Shown here: positions 16,557-25,143 of the stretch, one piece after another | Position numbering within the stretch: the stretch's first letter is position 1 | How the letters are laid out: every line of letters begins with the position of its first letter | Source of the DNA: Bdellovibrio sp. | GTDB taxonomy: Bacteria > Bdellovibrionota > Bdellovibrionia > Bdellovibrionales > Bdellovibrionaceae | Length of the DNA stretch: 40,100 nt | Direction of reading: 5' to 3' | NCBI GenBank assembly: GCA_013360185.1 | Contig: JABWCO010000016.1 | Coordinates: 1-40,100 of the forward strand | Notes under the pieces: model-generated | Seen by the model: only the letters and a program-made list of their open reading frames with translations | What the model was told of the DNA's origin: nothing | Databases searched by the model: none | Position numbers and translations under genes: made by a program

Positions 16557-19447
16557 TACATGATCCTCCAATCGCCGTTGCCGTCACCGTTTGGATCGAA
16601 GAAAATAATTTCAATTGAACCATTGTTGATATCCAAAATTAAGTTGCTGTCTCCGACGATGGTGTCGCCAGCTCCTGCTACGATGGTTACATTATTCGTC
16701 GACATGGTGCCCGCTGCATGCACGAACTTAATTGAGTCTCCATGCACGGGTGTTGCCGGTAAATTCAAAGAGATAGCTCCACCAGACACATCTAAGAAGT
16801 AGTTACTGCCGGTCAGCGTTTCGCCAGTATTAGCAGCCGTTTTTGTAAGCCAAGTCAGGCGCACAGTGTCCGCTTTGATGTTTCCGTTGACAGATAATTT
16901 TTCAGGCATCGTGGTTGTACCAATACCCACGTTGCCGCCGTTTGTTTGAATTGATAAATCATAATTCACCGAATTGTCGGTTAAGCTGCGATTCTGAATG
17001 TAAGCCACACCGCTGTTGAGCATACCAAAATTGATACCCACCGCTCCACGTCCAATCCGTGCATTCGTGGTAGGGTCTGTTGCCCCGGTTGTAGCAACTG
17101 TAGCTCCAGCGCCAACACCATAGACGTCTAGACGCGCTTGTGGCGCGGGGGTGCCGACACCCAAGTCACCATTTGAGTTGATACGCATTTTTTCGGTGAT
17201 ACCCGTAACGCCATCGGCCTTAGTGTAAAATGACATTACGCTGCCGCGATTGTTTGCGGTACTTCCCGATAAAGAAGTAAATATCCATGCAACTTTTTTA
17301 TCTGCGGCTCCTATGTTGACATCAGAAAATTGCACGAAGCCAACTTTAGCGCCGTCTGCATCAGTGGCGCCACTTGCCAGTTCAATCACGCCGGCATCCG
17401 AATTTCCTTTTACAGTTAAATAAGTGCGACCTGCTGCAGAAGCTACTGCGGGTGTGGTTGTTCCAACACCGACATTTCCGCCCGCATAGTTAATTCCACC
17501 AGTTGCGGCATCCCAGTACTTGGCCGACGCCGGCAGATCTGCAGTGGCAATAGCTCTAAACGACGGTGCGCCTGATGCACTTGTGGGGCCTGCGAAAAAT
17601 AAATTTTGGGCAACGGAGTTTGTTCCGGTACCACCGTTAGCGATGGGTAAAACTCCAGATACATCAGCGGTCAATGATGCTGTGCCTTTTGTCGCCAGCG
17701 CACCTAAGCCTGTGATATTTGCGGCTGGAATATTATTGATAGCCTGACATGCAAACTGATCTGTAATCGAAGACCAAGCAAGAGTTTCAGCGGCAGAGCA
17801 GGCCGCAACGTTGAATGCAGAGGCCGTGCCTGCTATGTTGCGAAGCTCGGAAAGCTTCACAAAGTGTGGCTGCCAGCCGGTGCCGTGCACGTATTTAAGG
17901 AATTTCGTATCGTCACCAGCAACAGCCGAAGAAACGGGGAGTCCGTTAATGCGACTGACCACAGTTGCGGATTGAGTTCCGGTGACATCGCCAGATAAAG
18001 ATCCAGAAAAATTCACTCCACTTGGAAGATTTGTTAATTGAGAACCATCGACTGCCGGCAGTTTTCCCGCAGCGTCCATCTGGACAATTTTGTTAGCCGT
18101 AGTTCCCACGTCGACTTGCAATTGATTCGAACCATTGACCGTTAAACCCGTCGAGGCGGCATTTTTCGCAAAGGCCTGCACGGTAGGATCTGATTCAGAT
18201 CCAACACCACTTTCTGTGGCACACTTCCAGCCACCGGCGCCAGCATTGAGGGTGTTGTCGTATTTAAGAATTTCTCCATTCGCGCAAGAGACATTGTTTG
18301 GTTTGTAGTTAAAATATTTCCCCGCACCATTTAACAACTTGTCGATGGATAATCCCGCCAAGAAAGAATCTGCAAAAGTTCCTGAGGTTATTTTACTTGT
18401 TGGTAAAGATGGAATATCTGCTGCGACCAAAGCACCTTGGCCCGCTGTGACGCGACCCTGAGCATCTGTAGTCACTTTATAATAGTCACCTGCCGTACCG
18501 ACATTGCTTAGGTTCACAGTGACCGAGCCCGAGGTTCCGCCGCCACTAAGTCCCGTGCCAGCGACAACATCCGTAATATCACCACTGCCGCCTGCTGCGG
18601 GTGCAATACAGTCAAATCCACTGCCATCGGCTTTAGGGCGCAGAAATTTATCGGTGCTACACGTAGTTGGTAAATCAGCTTTCGCAAAACTTTTAACCGA
18701 AGGATCGGATTCAGAGGTCAGGGGTGTTGTTGCGACCCAGCTGCTTCCGTTCCAGCCTAAAGATTGGCCATTTGATAAGGCCGGCAATGCAGAGCCGTTG
18801 AGTTGGTTGCTTTTTGCGTACTGTGTGCTGGTGCCGGCAATCAGCTGGATCATTTCAGTTATTTGCGCAGGATTAAACGGTGCAACCGTCCCACCACTGA
18901 TACGCAGAACTGAATTCGCGGGCGTTCCACCAATATTTTGTGAATCGTAAGAATTTACCGCCAGTGGCACGAAGCCAATATCCGCTAACGGCAGAACTTG
19001 TTCGCCAACGCCGGAATTGTCGTCAAAGGAAACTAAAAGCTGTCTTTGATCTAAAGAAGTCGCTGTATAGGAATGTCCGGCTGTATTACACGTGAAAGTA
19101 GGATAGGTGGTGCGGTTTAAAGTGACATTTGGATTGTTCGAAAAAATTTCTTCCATCGCAATGCCAGGATCATTTGCAGACCGAGTTCCTAAACCATCGC
19201 CAATAGGGATTACGAATATTCCGTTTGAGTCGGTCATTGAAATAGTTCGTGATTCTTCGTAAAGAAGACATTTTCCGGGATTTGGGCTGTAAATGCGAAT
19301 GCGAAAGGTGACGGCAGAACTTTCGACAGGGCGATCTGCGCTATCTAAAATACGTCCGTGATAGGTAATAACGGCTCCTGCCCAAGCTAAGTGGGGCAGA
19401 GTGATCAGAGTTGTAATGAATGCCAATAAAAACTTTCCAAATGGCAT
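16556..19447 (-). CDS. Trimeric-fibre surface adhesin, mosaic adhesive trimer (MAT)-like
   Basis: 963 aa. Signal peptide (cleaved after AWA, about residue 23), then an N-terminal domain of about 150 residues starting AVITYHGRILDSADRP with paired cysteines. A long Ser/Thr/Gly/Ala-rich shaft follows with phage-tail-fibre character. Repeated pieces: SESDPSVKSFAK (245-256) and SESDPTVQAFAK (417-428); PIANGGTGTNS (601-611); and three copies of G(N/D)(V/L)G(V/I)GT at about 658, 760 and 838. The C-terminal 90 residues (SLNLPATPVHGDSI ... GDWRIM) look like a separate tip domain. This architecture fits the chimeric trimeric fibres described in Bdellovibrio as prey-recognition adhesins. GGAG precedes the ATG. 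Second gene of a four-gene operon behind a sigma-28-like promoter. No beta-barrel anchor is visible, so attachment may need a partner, possibly the upstream lipoprotein. Confidence 0.8.
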   Translation of the reverse strand: MPFGKFLLAFITTLITLPHLAWAGAVITYHGRILDSADRPVESSAVTFRIRIYSPNPGKCLLYEESRTISMTDSNGIFVIPIGDGLGTRSANDPGIAMEEIFSNNPNVTLNRTTYPTFTCNTAGHSYTATSLDQRQLLVSFDDNSGVGEQVLPLADIGFVPLAVNSYDSQNIGGTPANSVLRISGGTVAPFNPAQITEMIQLIAGTSTQYAKSNQLNGSALPALSNGQSLGWNGSSWVATTPLTSESDPSVKSFAKADLPTTCSTDKFLRPKADGSGFDCIAPAAGGSGDITDVVAGTGLSGGGTSGSVTVNLSNVGTAGDYYKVTTDAQGRVTAGQGALVAADIPSLPTSKITSGTFADSFLAGLSIDKLLNGAGKYFNYKPNNVSCANGEILKYDNTLNAGAGGWKCATESGVGSESDPTVQAFAKNAASTGLTVNGSNQLQVDVGTTANKIVQMDAAGKLPAVDGSQLTNLPSGVNFSGSLSGDVTGTQSATVVSRINGLPVSSAVAGDDTKFLKYVHGTGWQPHFVKLSELRNIAGTASAFNVAACSAAETLAWSSITDQFACQAINNIPAANITGLGALATKGTASLTADVSGVLPIANGGTGTNSVAQNLFFAGPTSASGAPSFRAIATADLPASAKYWDAATGGINYAGGNVGVGTTTPAVASAAGRTYLTVKGNSDAGVIELASGATDADGAKVGFVQFSDVNIGAADKKVAWIFTSLSGSTANNRGSVMSFYTKADGVTGITEKMRINSNGDLGVGTPAPQARLDVYGVGAGATVATTGATDPTTNARIGRGAVGINFGMLNSGVAYIQNRSLTDNSVNYDLSIQTNGGNVGIGTTTMPEKLSVNGNIKADTVRLTWLTKTAANTGETLTGSNYFLDVSGGAISLNLPATPVHGDSIKFVHAAGTMSTNNVTIVAGAGDTIVGDSNLILDINNGSIEIIFFDPNGDGNGDWRIM

Positions 19448-19473
19448 TTGAGTTCTCCTTATGCGGCGACAGG

Positions 19474-19767
19474 TTACTCTCTATAAAGAGTCGCTTGTAC
19501 GTTCGTCTTAACTTTATAGTTCTTTGACGTAATCACTTCGTTCTTTCCCCCTTGATAACTAAAGGAGGACTGAACCTTGTAATTGTTTGCCGTGACGACA
19601 GCCTGTTGGCTGGCAGCAACCATTTCTTTGTTTGATGTTTTAAAGTTGTAAATGACCTCGTCAATTTTGCTTGAGATATCTGAGATGGCGGCATCCATCG
19701 AACATGACGAAAGCAAAAATGCAGAGCTTATCCATAGAGCTGTTAAGACAACTTGTTTTCTTGCCAT
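19474..19767 (-). CDS. Small lipoprotein preceding the fibre gene
   Basis: 97 aa from the ATG at 19767; a longer in-frame reading to 19971 lacks coding character and would cross the promoter. GGGAG lies ten bases upstream. The signal peptide ends in LLSSC (lipobox, Cys about 22). The mature 75 residues contain a short helix (DISSKIDEVIYNF) and a repeated strand motif, NNYKVQSSFSYQGGKNE then SKNYKVKTNVQATLY. No family recognised. It is the first gene of the fibre operon, 26 bases before the fibre ATG, so an envelope anchor or assembly factor for the fibre is the simplest guess. Confidence 0.7.
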   Translation of the reverse strand: MARKQVVLTALWISSAFLLSSCSMDAAISDISSKIDEVIYNFKTSNKEMVAASQQAVVTANNYKVQSSFSYQGGKNEVITSKNYKVKTNVQATLYRE

Positions 19768-19815
19768 AGTTTTAAATCTCCCGAGACGTCCAAAGTTCGA
19801 ATAAATACCTACTAC

Positions 19816-19842
19816 TATTCGGCATTTCTCAAGAAAACATGA
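19816..19842 (-). promoter_or_regulatory. Sigma-28 (FliA)-like promoter of the fibre operon
   Basis: Minus strand: TCATGTTT (-35, 6 of 8), exactly 11 bases, GCCGAATA (-10, 6 of 8 to GCCGATAA). The expected start at about 19809 gives a leader of roughly 42 bases to the lipoprotein ATG. Confidence 0.5.
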
Positions 19843-19982
19843 GATTTGAAATGGCAGCAGGCCCCTTGAGATGTCTCGATATGAGAGAGGTCCCGAATTG
19901 CTTCGAAATAAATGTGACCGAAGCCAGTTAGCTTCAAGATTCCGCCTCGAACCTAATTCGCCCAAACCCAACCAGACCTTTG

Positions 19983-20063
19983 GCTCTCCAATATTTGCTG
20001 TCGGGAGAGCTTCGTGACCATTGAGCCAGAACCCATTCAGTGGTGAGCTTTGAACTCACCACT
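19983..20063 (-). terminator. Two stem-loops without U-tract after the chemoreceptor gene
   Basis: A perfect 9-bp stem AGTGGTGAG/CTCACCACT with a 7-base loop (20039-20063) begins five bases after the chemoreceptor stop. A second 7-bp stem GCTCTCC/GGAGAGC lies at 19983-20010. Neither is followed by a T-run on the minus strand. The rest of 19768-20068 shows only the fibre-operon promoter. Confidence 0.45.
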
Positions 20064-20068
20064 CTAAA

Positions 20069-21547
20069 CTAGGCAGCCTCTGAATTTTCGTCGCCGCCGG
20101 ATCCCCAAATCAGAATGTTCAGATCCACGGTCAATGACTGTGTAGATCGCGCAAGATTGTTAATTTCTCCACTTGTCGCAGCGATCTCTTCTGCCGAGGC
20201 GGCATTTGATTGAGACGCTTGATCCAGTTGATTCATAGCTTTATTGATTTGCTGTATCCCGGAACTTTGTTCGGAAGAAGCTGCCGCAATTTCATTGTTT
20301 AAATCTGCGACCTTTTTAACCGACTCAAGGATACTCCCCAACGCCTCACCACTTTGATCCGCGACTTTGCTACCAGCTTCTACTTGCTCTACTGACAATT
20401 TGATAAGTGTAGAAATATCTTTTGCTGCTACCGCACTTCGTTGGGCGAGGGCCCGAACTGCTTCGGCAACAACGGCAAAACCTTTTCCTTGCTCCCCAGC
20501 GCGCGCCGCTTCCACGGAAGCGTTAAGGGCCAACAAATTTGTCTGAAAAGCAATGTCATCAATAACCGAGATAATCTCTTCGATTTTCTTAGAGGATTTT
20601 GAAATCTCATCCATGGATTGAATCAGCTTGCGCATTTCTCTTTCGCCATTTTCTGCGGAATCCTTGGACGACGACGAAAGGGCTGCTGCTTGACGAGCGT
20701 TGTCTGCATTCACCTGCACCATGGAAGTCAACTCCTCCAAGGACGCCACGGTTTCTTCTAAAGAAGCCGCTGCCTCCGTAGATGACTGAGAAAGACTGCT
20801 TCCCGCTTCGTTCAACTGGTGAACAGAGTTGGTCACGTTTTGACTAGCCCCGGACAACTGCTTCGCTATTGACGAGATATGATTCGCAATACGTGACGAA
20901 ATCATGATAATAATGGCTAAAATTAAAACGCTCGCAGTCACATTGACCACCGCCGTCCAGAACCTTACGCTGGCGTGAACTTCGTCTGATTTCTTGCCTT
21001 CATCCTCTGCGCGTTTTTCGTAAATTTGCGCAATAGCTCCATTATTTTTTCCGATCTCAGTGCCCAGAGACCATATCTCGCCTAAAAGAAGATCCTGTGA
21101 TTTTTTTAGAGACTCCTCGCTTCCTTCGTCCACGAATTTTATTACATCATCCAACATTCCAAGATAACGATCCTTGTTATTTGCGATGAATTTAATATTT
21201 TCCATCTCTTGTTCGTAATGGGGTAATTTGTCATAAAGTGCAAAATTTTGACGCAATTCCTCAACAGCTTCACGCGCCAAGGCCAGACGATCATTCTTAA
21301 GTTGGGTGTTGTCCTTAACCGCCATCGCGACAAAGATGTTATACCCGTATTTATTACGAGCAACGATCAAACGACTTAGATACTTCGAACCCGGGATGAT
21401 TTCATCATGTGCGGAACGCAGGTATCCCGTCACACGAGTGACTCCATCAAAAGCAATATAAGATGACAATGCAAAACCAACTATTGGCAAAAGGGCCACC
21501 GCTAACAAACGACCTCTGAGGCCTTTAAACCATGACTTTAAATTCAT
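20069..21547 (-). CDS. Methyl-accepting chemotaxis protein
   Basis: 492 aa. Two transmembrane helices (about 13-33 and 198-218) flank a periplasmic four-helix-bundle sensor of about 165 residues. The cytoplasmic signalling domain has the conserved hairpin tip at about 328-372 ([20 protein letters not shown] ... [17 protein letters not shown]), which binds CheA/CheW. A HAMP domain is not evident: only about 20 residues separate TM2 from the helical bundle. There is no C-terminal NWETF-type CheR-tethering peptide, so adaptation would depend on other receptors. AAGGAGAG precedes the ATG. A sigma-28-like promoter lies at 21578-21604, as is usual for chemotaxis genes. Ligand unknown. Confidence 0.92.
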   Translation of the reverse strand: MNLKSWFKGLRGRLLAVALLPIVGFALSSYIAFDGVTRVTGYLRSAHDEIIPGSKYLSRLIVARNKYGYNIFVAMAVKDNTQLKNDRLALAREAVEELRQNFALYDKLPHYEQEMENIKFIANNKDRYLGMLDDVIKFVDEGSEESLKKSQDLLLGEIWSLGTEIGKNNGAIAQIYEKRAEDEGKKSDEVHASVRFWTAVVNVTASVLILAIIIMISSRIANHISSIAKQLSGASQNVTNSVHQLNEAGSSLSQSSTEAAASLEETVASLEELTSMVQVNADNARQAAALSSSSKDSAENGEREMRKLIQSMDEISKSSKKIEEIISVIDDIAFQTNLLALNASVEAARAGEQGKGFAVVAEAVRALAQRSAVAAKDISTLIKLSVEQVEAGSKVADQSGEALGSILESVKKVADLNNEIAAASSEQSSGIQQINKAMNQLDQASQSNAASAEEIAATSGEINNLARSTQSLTVDLNILIWGSGGDENSEAA

Positions 21548-21577
21548 AACGTTCTCTCCTTAAAAATCGAAACCTGT

Positions 21578-21604
21578 ATTTCGGATTAAAAAAAAGAAAC
21601 TCAA
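21578..21604 (-). promoter_or_regulatory. Sigma-28 (FliA)-like promoter of the chemoreceptor gene
   Basis: Minus strand: TTGAGTTT (-35, 6 of 8 to TAAAGTTT), 11 bases (C, eight Ts, AA), TCCGAAAT (-10, 5 of 8). The expected start at about 21571 leaves a leader of about 24 bases with an AAGGAGAG ribosome-binding site. Control of a chemoreceptor by sigma-28 is known in many bacteria, which raises the prior. Confidence 0.5.
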
Positions 21605-21720
21605 GCGCTTTTAAGCCACTTTTTTAAAAAAATAGACCGGGGAGGAAGATTGTAGGAACGATAGTCCTGGTAATCATAAAATTCGCCCGCGAAAGACTGT
21701 ACGCCCCCCTCCTATAAACA

Positions 21721-21749
21721 AAAAAAGAAAACCAAAATGGATCATGGTT
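21721..21749 (-). terminator. Weak rho-independent terminator behind the transglycosylase gene
   Basis: AACCA (21730-21734) pairs with TGGTT (21745-21749), a 5-bp stem with a 10-base loop. On the minus strand it is followed by TTCTTTTTT. The rest of 21605-21720 holds only AT-rich and G-rich tracts. Confidence 0.4.
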
Positions 21750-21887
21750 ACTTCATGCCGCTGATGCTTCCATTGCTGCAGGTTCGAGAATGTGCAGAGC
21801 AAGTGGAGCCATAGGGAGCAGAGGAACTTTGATATGCAGTAACACTTACTACATTGGCTATAGTTTGACCGTTGAATAGATGAGATT
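21748..21887 (-). pseudogene. C-terminal remnant of a secreted/surface protein
   Basis: Directly after the transglycosylase stop, another frame stays open for about 46 codons and ends in TAA at 21748. It reads ...FNGQTIANVVSVTAYQSSS, then APYGSTCSAHSRTCSNGSIS, then GMK. The paired-cysteine motif GxxCxxxxRTCxNGxxSG is one I associate with C-termini of secreted proteins in this kind of genome. There is no start codon or ribosome-binding site at its beginning. So it looks like the 3' end of a gene whose 5' part was deleted when the current junction formed. It could be chance, but the composition is protein-like. Confidence 0.5.
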
Positions 21888-24056
21888 CTAAATTTTGTTC
21901 TTAAGGCTTAATAAATCTTCAGGGAACAAAGTTGTTGTCCCTGGATTTAGTAGACGGCGATAAAAAACATAATTACGCATTACGAGTTTGATATAAGTTC
22001 GGGTCTCTTCATAAGGCACTTCTTCGATAAACTCGACCGGGTCTGGACGGTATCGAGTTTTAAGCCAGCCCCGAATAGCGCTGTCGTTTGCGTTGTATCC
22101 TGAAACCGCTAAAATAAATTGATTGTCATATTTTTTCATCAGAGTTTTTAATTCGAAAGCGCCCAGGGGGATATTAATTTCAGGTTTAAACAGATCCAAG
22201 GCTTCTTGATATTCCAGCGCATTCTGTTTTGCGAGCTGCTTAGCGATGCTCGGCAAAAGTTGCATCAAACCAAAGGCGTCAGCGGGACTGCGGGCCTCAG
22301 TGTTGAAGGCAGATTCCTGGCGAATAATTGAAAGTATAAATTCCGCGGGTACGCCACTTTTAGCAGAGGACCGGTTGATAATCTCAAGATACGCCTGAGG
22401 GAACAAAAGATCCGGATGATCATTCAGCAGGCGGTCTTTAACTTCCGGCTGCAAGGCGCCAATGGCCGAGAAAAGAGGAAGGTACAAGCCGGTTCGCGCA
22501 TACCCTGAAGACATCGCCAGCCAGGTGTCTTCTGAAGTCACATTGCGCTGACGTAAATTTTCTGCAGCGCTGTTTAAGACCTTTTCGGCAAAGGGCTTTT
22601 CATTGACGGCGATTAGCCATTCCGTATTTAAACGTGTCTGTGGATCTATTTCGCCGACGCTAAAAAGACTTAGACCCTCAAGCTCTATGTTATCAGATTT
22701 CAATGGCGCAAAAGGCTGCTTTAGCTCACGGACTGCTAAAACCCCGTAATAACCCAAGGGATCTTCTTTGGCTAAGTTTTGCAGTTCTTGAGTGGCCTCA
22801 ACATTTTTTTGCAACTTTTCATAGGAACGAGCTAACCAAAAGCGTGCCCGTGATTTGTCCGCAGGATCCTTTACCAAGTCACGCATTTGTTCAAAACTTT
22901 TTTGCGCTTCTTCCCACTTTTCAAGCTTATAATAGTTCCAAGATTTCAGCCACGCGATTTTGTCGCGCAATCCCGGCAGACTGATCGGCTGTTGGTAACT
23001 GGCTTCAAAATATTCCAAAGCTTTTGCAAAGTTGGTTTTTTCTTCTTCAATACGACCTAAAATGAAAAAGACTTCATCCATCGGGTAAAGCCCGCGCAAA
23101 AGCCTGTGGGTTTCATTTAGAACTTTTACGGCCCGTGATGTTTGATCTTCGGTCCATAAAGTTTTTGCGAATAAAATTTGCGCGTCATGATAGCGAGCTA
23201 TCGCGCGGCGGTCTTTTTTGTTTTTTTGAAAATCCTTTTTGGCCCAATTTACGAGGTCGGCGGTGGCGTTAATATATTCTGTGCGCCGTTGTGCGACTTT
23301 ATAGGTCTGACGAATGCTCTTCAGAGCTAAAAAGTGATCTTCGCCGCTGCTGGTCTTGGCACTTAAGATTTTTTTATAGGTCTTCAGCGCGTTTTCAAAA
23401 TCACGGTGAAAGCGATAATCCATCGCCACACTGCTAAGCTCGCGCAATTCCGGCACAGGGTTTAGGCGGGGTGAGTTTTTATAAAGGGACGTCTGAATTT
23501 GCTCAATTTCGTTTTTAGCGTCCAATTTTTGCGCCACTAACAGCGCCTTAAGATAAAGATCTTCTTTGTTCTTTTTATTGCTTTCAAGCTTGGCTTTTTC
23601 GATGTAAGCCGCAAGGTCATCTTGAAGACTTTCAGAATCTTTGGCTTCTTTCAATTTGATATCGGCAAATAATTCGCGATACCAAGGTGCGACGTTTCCG
23701 GGAAGAGTCGCCAGTTTTTCGCGATTGGGACAAACTTCATAAGCGCGTAACAACGCCAAGTCGTGCAACGGAAACTCTGACTCTAGTGACAGGGCCTTAA
23801 AGCCATTGCAAGAAGCTAAGGGCTCGGAATCCTTTTTTACAAGAGACAAAGTATAGGTCTTCCACCAACGAATATTGTCTTCCTTGGCGCCCACTTCTAA
23901 TTTTTCAAGCTCCTGCGGCAAGGCGTTTTTCCATTTGCTTAAAAAAGTCGGCAATGGGGGAGTCTGGCGCTTATCAATACGCGTGTCCAAGCGCGAGGTC
24001 GAGGCGCAGCCCAATAACACTGAAAAAAAAGAAAGCGTGATCAATATCTTTGGCAT
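21888..24056 (-). CDS. Soluble lytic murein transglycosylase, lipoprotein
   Basis: 722 aa. The signal peptide ends in LLGC (Cys17), so it is a lipoprotein. A long alpha-helical superhelical region (about 40-550) with TPR-like helix pairs resembles the U and L domains of Slt70. The C-terminal GH23 catalytic domain has Glu581 in IIRQESAF, GLMQLLPSIAK, and SGYNAND...W. It cleaves the glycan strand of peptidoglycan to 1,6-anhydro ends, for remodelling or, in a predator, possibly for prey-wall processing (inference). The terminator of htpX lies between it and the clp operon, so it is separately transcribed. Confidence 0.9.
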   Translation of the reverse strand: MPKILITLSFFSVLLGCASTSRLDTRIDKRQTPPLPTFLSKWKNALPQELEKLEVGAKEDNIRWWKTYTLSLVKKDSEPLASCNGFKALSLESEFPLHDLALLRAYEVCPNREKLATLPGNVAPWYRELFADIKLKEAKDSESLQDDLAAYIEKAKLESNKKNKEDLYLKALLVAQKLDAKNEIEQIQTSLYKNSPRLNPVPELRELSSVAMDYRFHRDFENALKTYKKILSAKTSSGEDHFLALKSIRQTYKVAQRRTEYINATADLVNWAKKDFQKNKKDRRAIARYHDAQILFAKTLWTEDQTSRAVKVLNETHRLLRGLYPMDEVFFILGRIEEEKTNFAKALEYFEASYQQPISLPGLRDKIAWLKSWNYYKLEKWEEAQKSFEQMRDLVKDPADKSRARFWLARSYEKLQKNVEATQELQNLAKEDPLGYYGVLAVRELKQPFAPLKSDNIELEGLSLFSVGEIDPQTRLNTEWLIAVNEKPFAEKVLNSAAENLRQRNVTSEDTWLAMSSGYARTGLYLPLFSAIGALQPEVKDRLLNDHPDLLFPQAYLEIINRSSAKSGVPAEFILSIIRQESAFNTEARSPADAFGLMQLLPSIAKQLAKQNALEYQEALDLFKPEINIPLGAFELKTLMKKYDNQFILAVSGYNANDSAIRGWLKTRYRPDPVEFIEEVPYEETRTYIKLVMRNYVFYRRLLNPGTTTLFPEDLLSLKNKI

Positions 24057-24121
24057 AACTTTTTTAGGCTACGCTGTTTTGTTGGAAAGAACAACCCCGA
24101 CAAGCCCAAAAGCGGGCGTCA

Positions 24122-24155
24122 CAAAAAAGAAAAGGGCTGCCTTAAGCAGCCCTTT
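24122..24155 (-). terminator. Strong rho-independent terminator of htpX
   Basis: A perfect 10-bp stem AAAGGGCTGC (24131-24140) / GCAGCCCTTT (24146-24155) with a 5-base loop. On the minus strand it is followed by TTCTTTTTT. Confidence 0.92.
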
Positions 24156-24180
24156 GTAGAATCAAAAAATATTCTGAAAA

Positions 24181-25077
24181 TTAAAAACGACGTGCTTCTA
24201 ACGCCTTGATACGAACTTCTAAAGGCGGGTGAGTCATAAATAATTTTCTCCAGCCGTCTTTTTCGCGATTTGAAATCATCAAAGTGGCTGTTGCGCCTTC
24301 TTCAGGTGGGATAGGCAGGTCATAAACTGAGCGGAGCTTCTGTAAAGCTGCCACCATACTGTCGCGTGAAGAGTACGCGGCCCCGCCAGCGTCGGCACGG
24401 AATTCGCGACGACGAGAGAAGTAATTGACGACGATGGAACCCAATAATGTGAAAGCGATGTCGCCCAAGATAGTCACAACAAAGCGTACGATTTCGCGGT
24501 AACGCTCATCCACATTGGAAGCCACAAGGCTTGCAAGAATGCGCGAGAAGAACATCGCAAACGCATTCACGATGCCTTGAATCAACGTCATCGTGACCAT
24601 GTCACCGTTTGCGATATGTGCCACTTCATGGGCCAAAACGCCATCGACTTCTTTGTCGTTCATACGTTGTAAAAGGCCTGTGGATACGGCAACCAAGGAG
24701 CTGCGTTTCGAAGGACCCGTGGCAAAAGCATTGATGTCCACTGATTCATAGATTCCGACTTCAGGCATCTTCGGCAATTTGGCTTTGCGGGCAAATTCGT
24801 GAACTTTTGCTACCAAGGCGCGAAGTTCTGGATTTGCATTATTTGCTTCGATGACTTTTACGCCATGGAACATCTTTGCCATCCATTTGGACATCAGCAA
24901 AGACACGAAGGCTCCGCCCATACCCCAAACCAAACAGAAGGCCATGAGGGTTGGAAGGTGAGAGTTCAGTCCGGTAAGGCCGAAGTAACGACTGATCAAA
25001 GACCATACGATCCCGATCGTTACCATGACTAGCATGTTTGTTAATATAAAAAGACCAATACGTTTTAACATTGCCAT
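24181..25077 (-). CDS. htpX: Membrane metalloprotease HtpX
   Basis: 298 aa, typical length for this M48 family. Integral membrane zinc protease that degrades damaged membrane proteins, usually heat- or envelope-stress-induced. Two N-terminal transmembrane segments (about 5-27 and 42-64), the zinc motif HEVAH at 150-154, two further hydrophobic segments (about 160-180 and 197-219), and the third zinc ligand Glu225 in RRREFRADAGGA. The start at 25077 is set by AAGGAG (25085-25090), seven bases upstream. That site lies inside an 11-bp inverted repeat (see the separate entry). It follows clpA by 66 bases. Confidence 0.95.
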   Translation of the reverse strand: MAMLKRIGLFILTNMLVMVTIGIVWSLISRYFGLTGLNSHLPTLMAFCLVWGMGGAFVSLLMSKWMAKMFHGVKVIEANNANPELRALVAKVHEFARKAKLPKMPEVGIYESVDINAFATGPSKRSSLVAVSTGLLQRMNDKEVDGVLAHEVAHIANGDMVTMTLIQGIVNAFAMFFSRILASLVASNVDERYREIVRFVVTILGDIAFTLLGSIVVNYFSRRREFRADAGGAAYSSRDSMVAALQKLRSVYDLPIPPEEGATATLMISNREKDGWRKLFMTHPPLEVRIKALEARRF

Positions 25078-25086
25078 TTAAGCACT

Positions 25087-25133
25087 CCTTTTAGAGTCAC
25101 TACTAATAATGATAACTCTAAAAGGAATGTCAA
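25087..25133 (-). promoter_or_regulatory. htpX promoter candidate with 11-bp inverted repeat over the ribosome-binding site
   Basis: CCTTTTAGAGT (25087-25097) and ACTCTAAAAGG (25115-25125) are perfect inverted repeats 17 bases apart. The proximal arm contains the htpX Shine-Dalgarno sequence. On the minus strand TTGACA (25128-25133), a 16-base spacer and CATTAT (25106-25111) form a sigma-70-like promoter that overlaps the distal arm. So the repeat is either an operator, or a hairpin that hides the ribosome-binding site on read-through mRNA from clpA. No U-tract follows, so a terminator is unlikely. Confidence 0.5.
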
Positions 25134-25143
25134 TGCTATCACA

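Noticed and set aside
16556..19447. Prophage tail-fibre gene indicating a prophage
   Set aside because: It has a signal peptide and lies among lipoprotein and secreted genes; no other phage structural, integrase or lysis gene is present.
25081..25100. CIRCE-like element (AGCACTC) in front of htpX
   Set aside because: Only one half resembles TTAGCACTC; the second half GAGTGCTAA with a 9-base spacer is absent.
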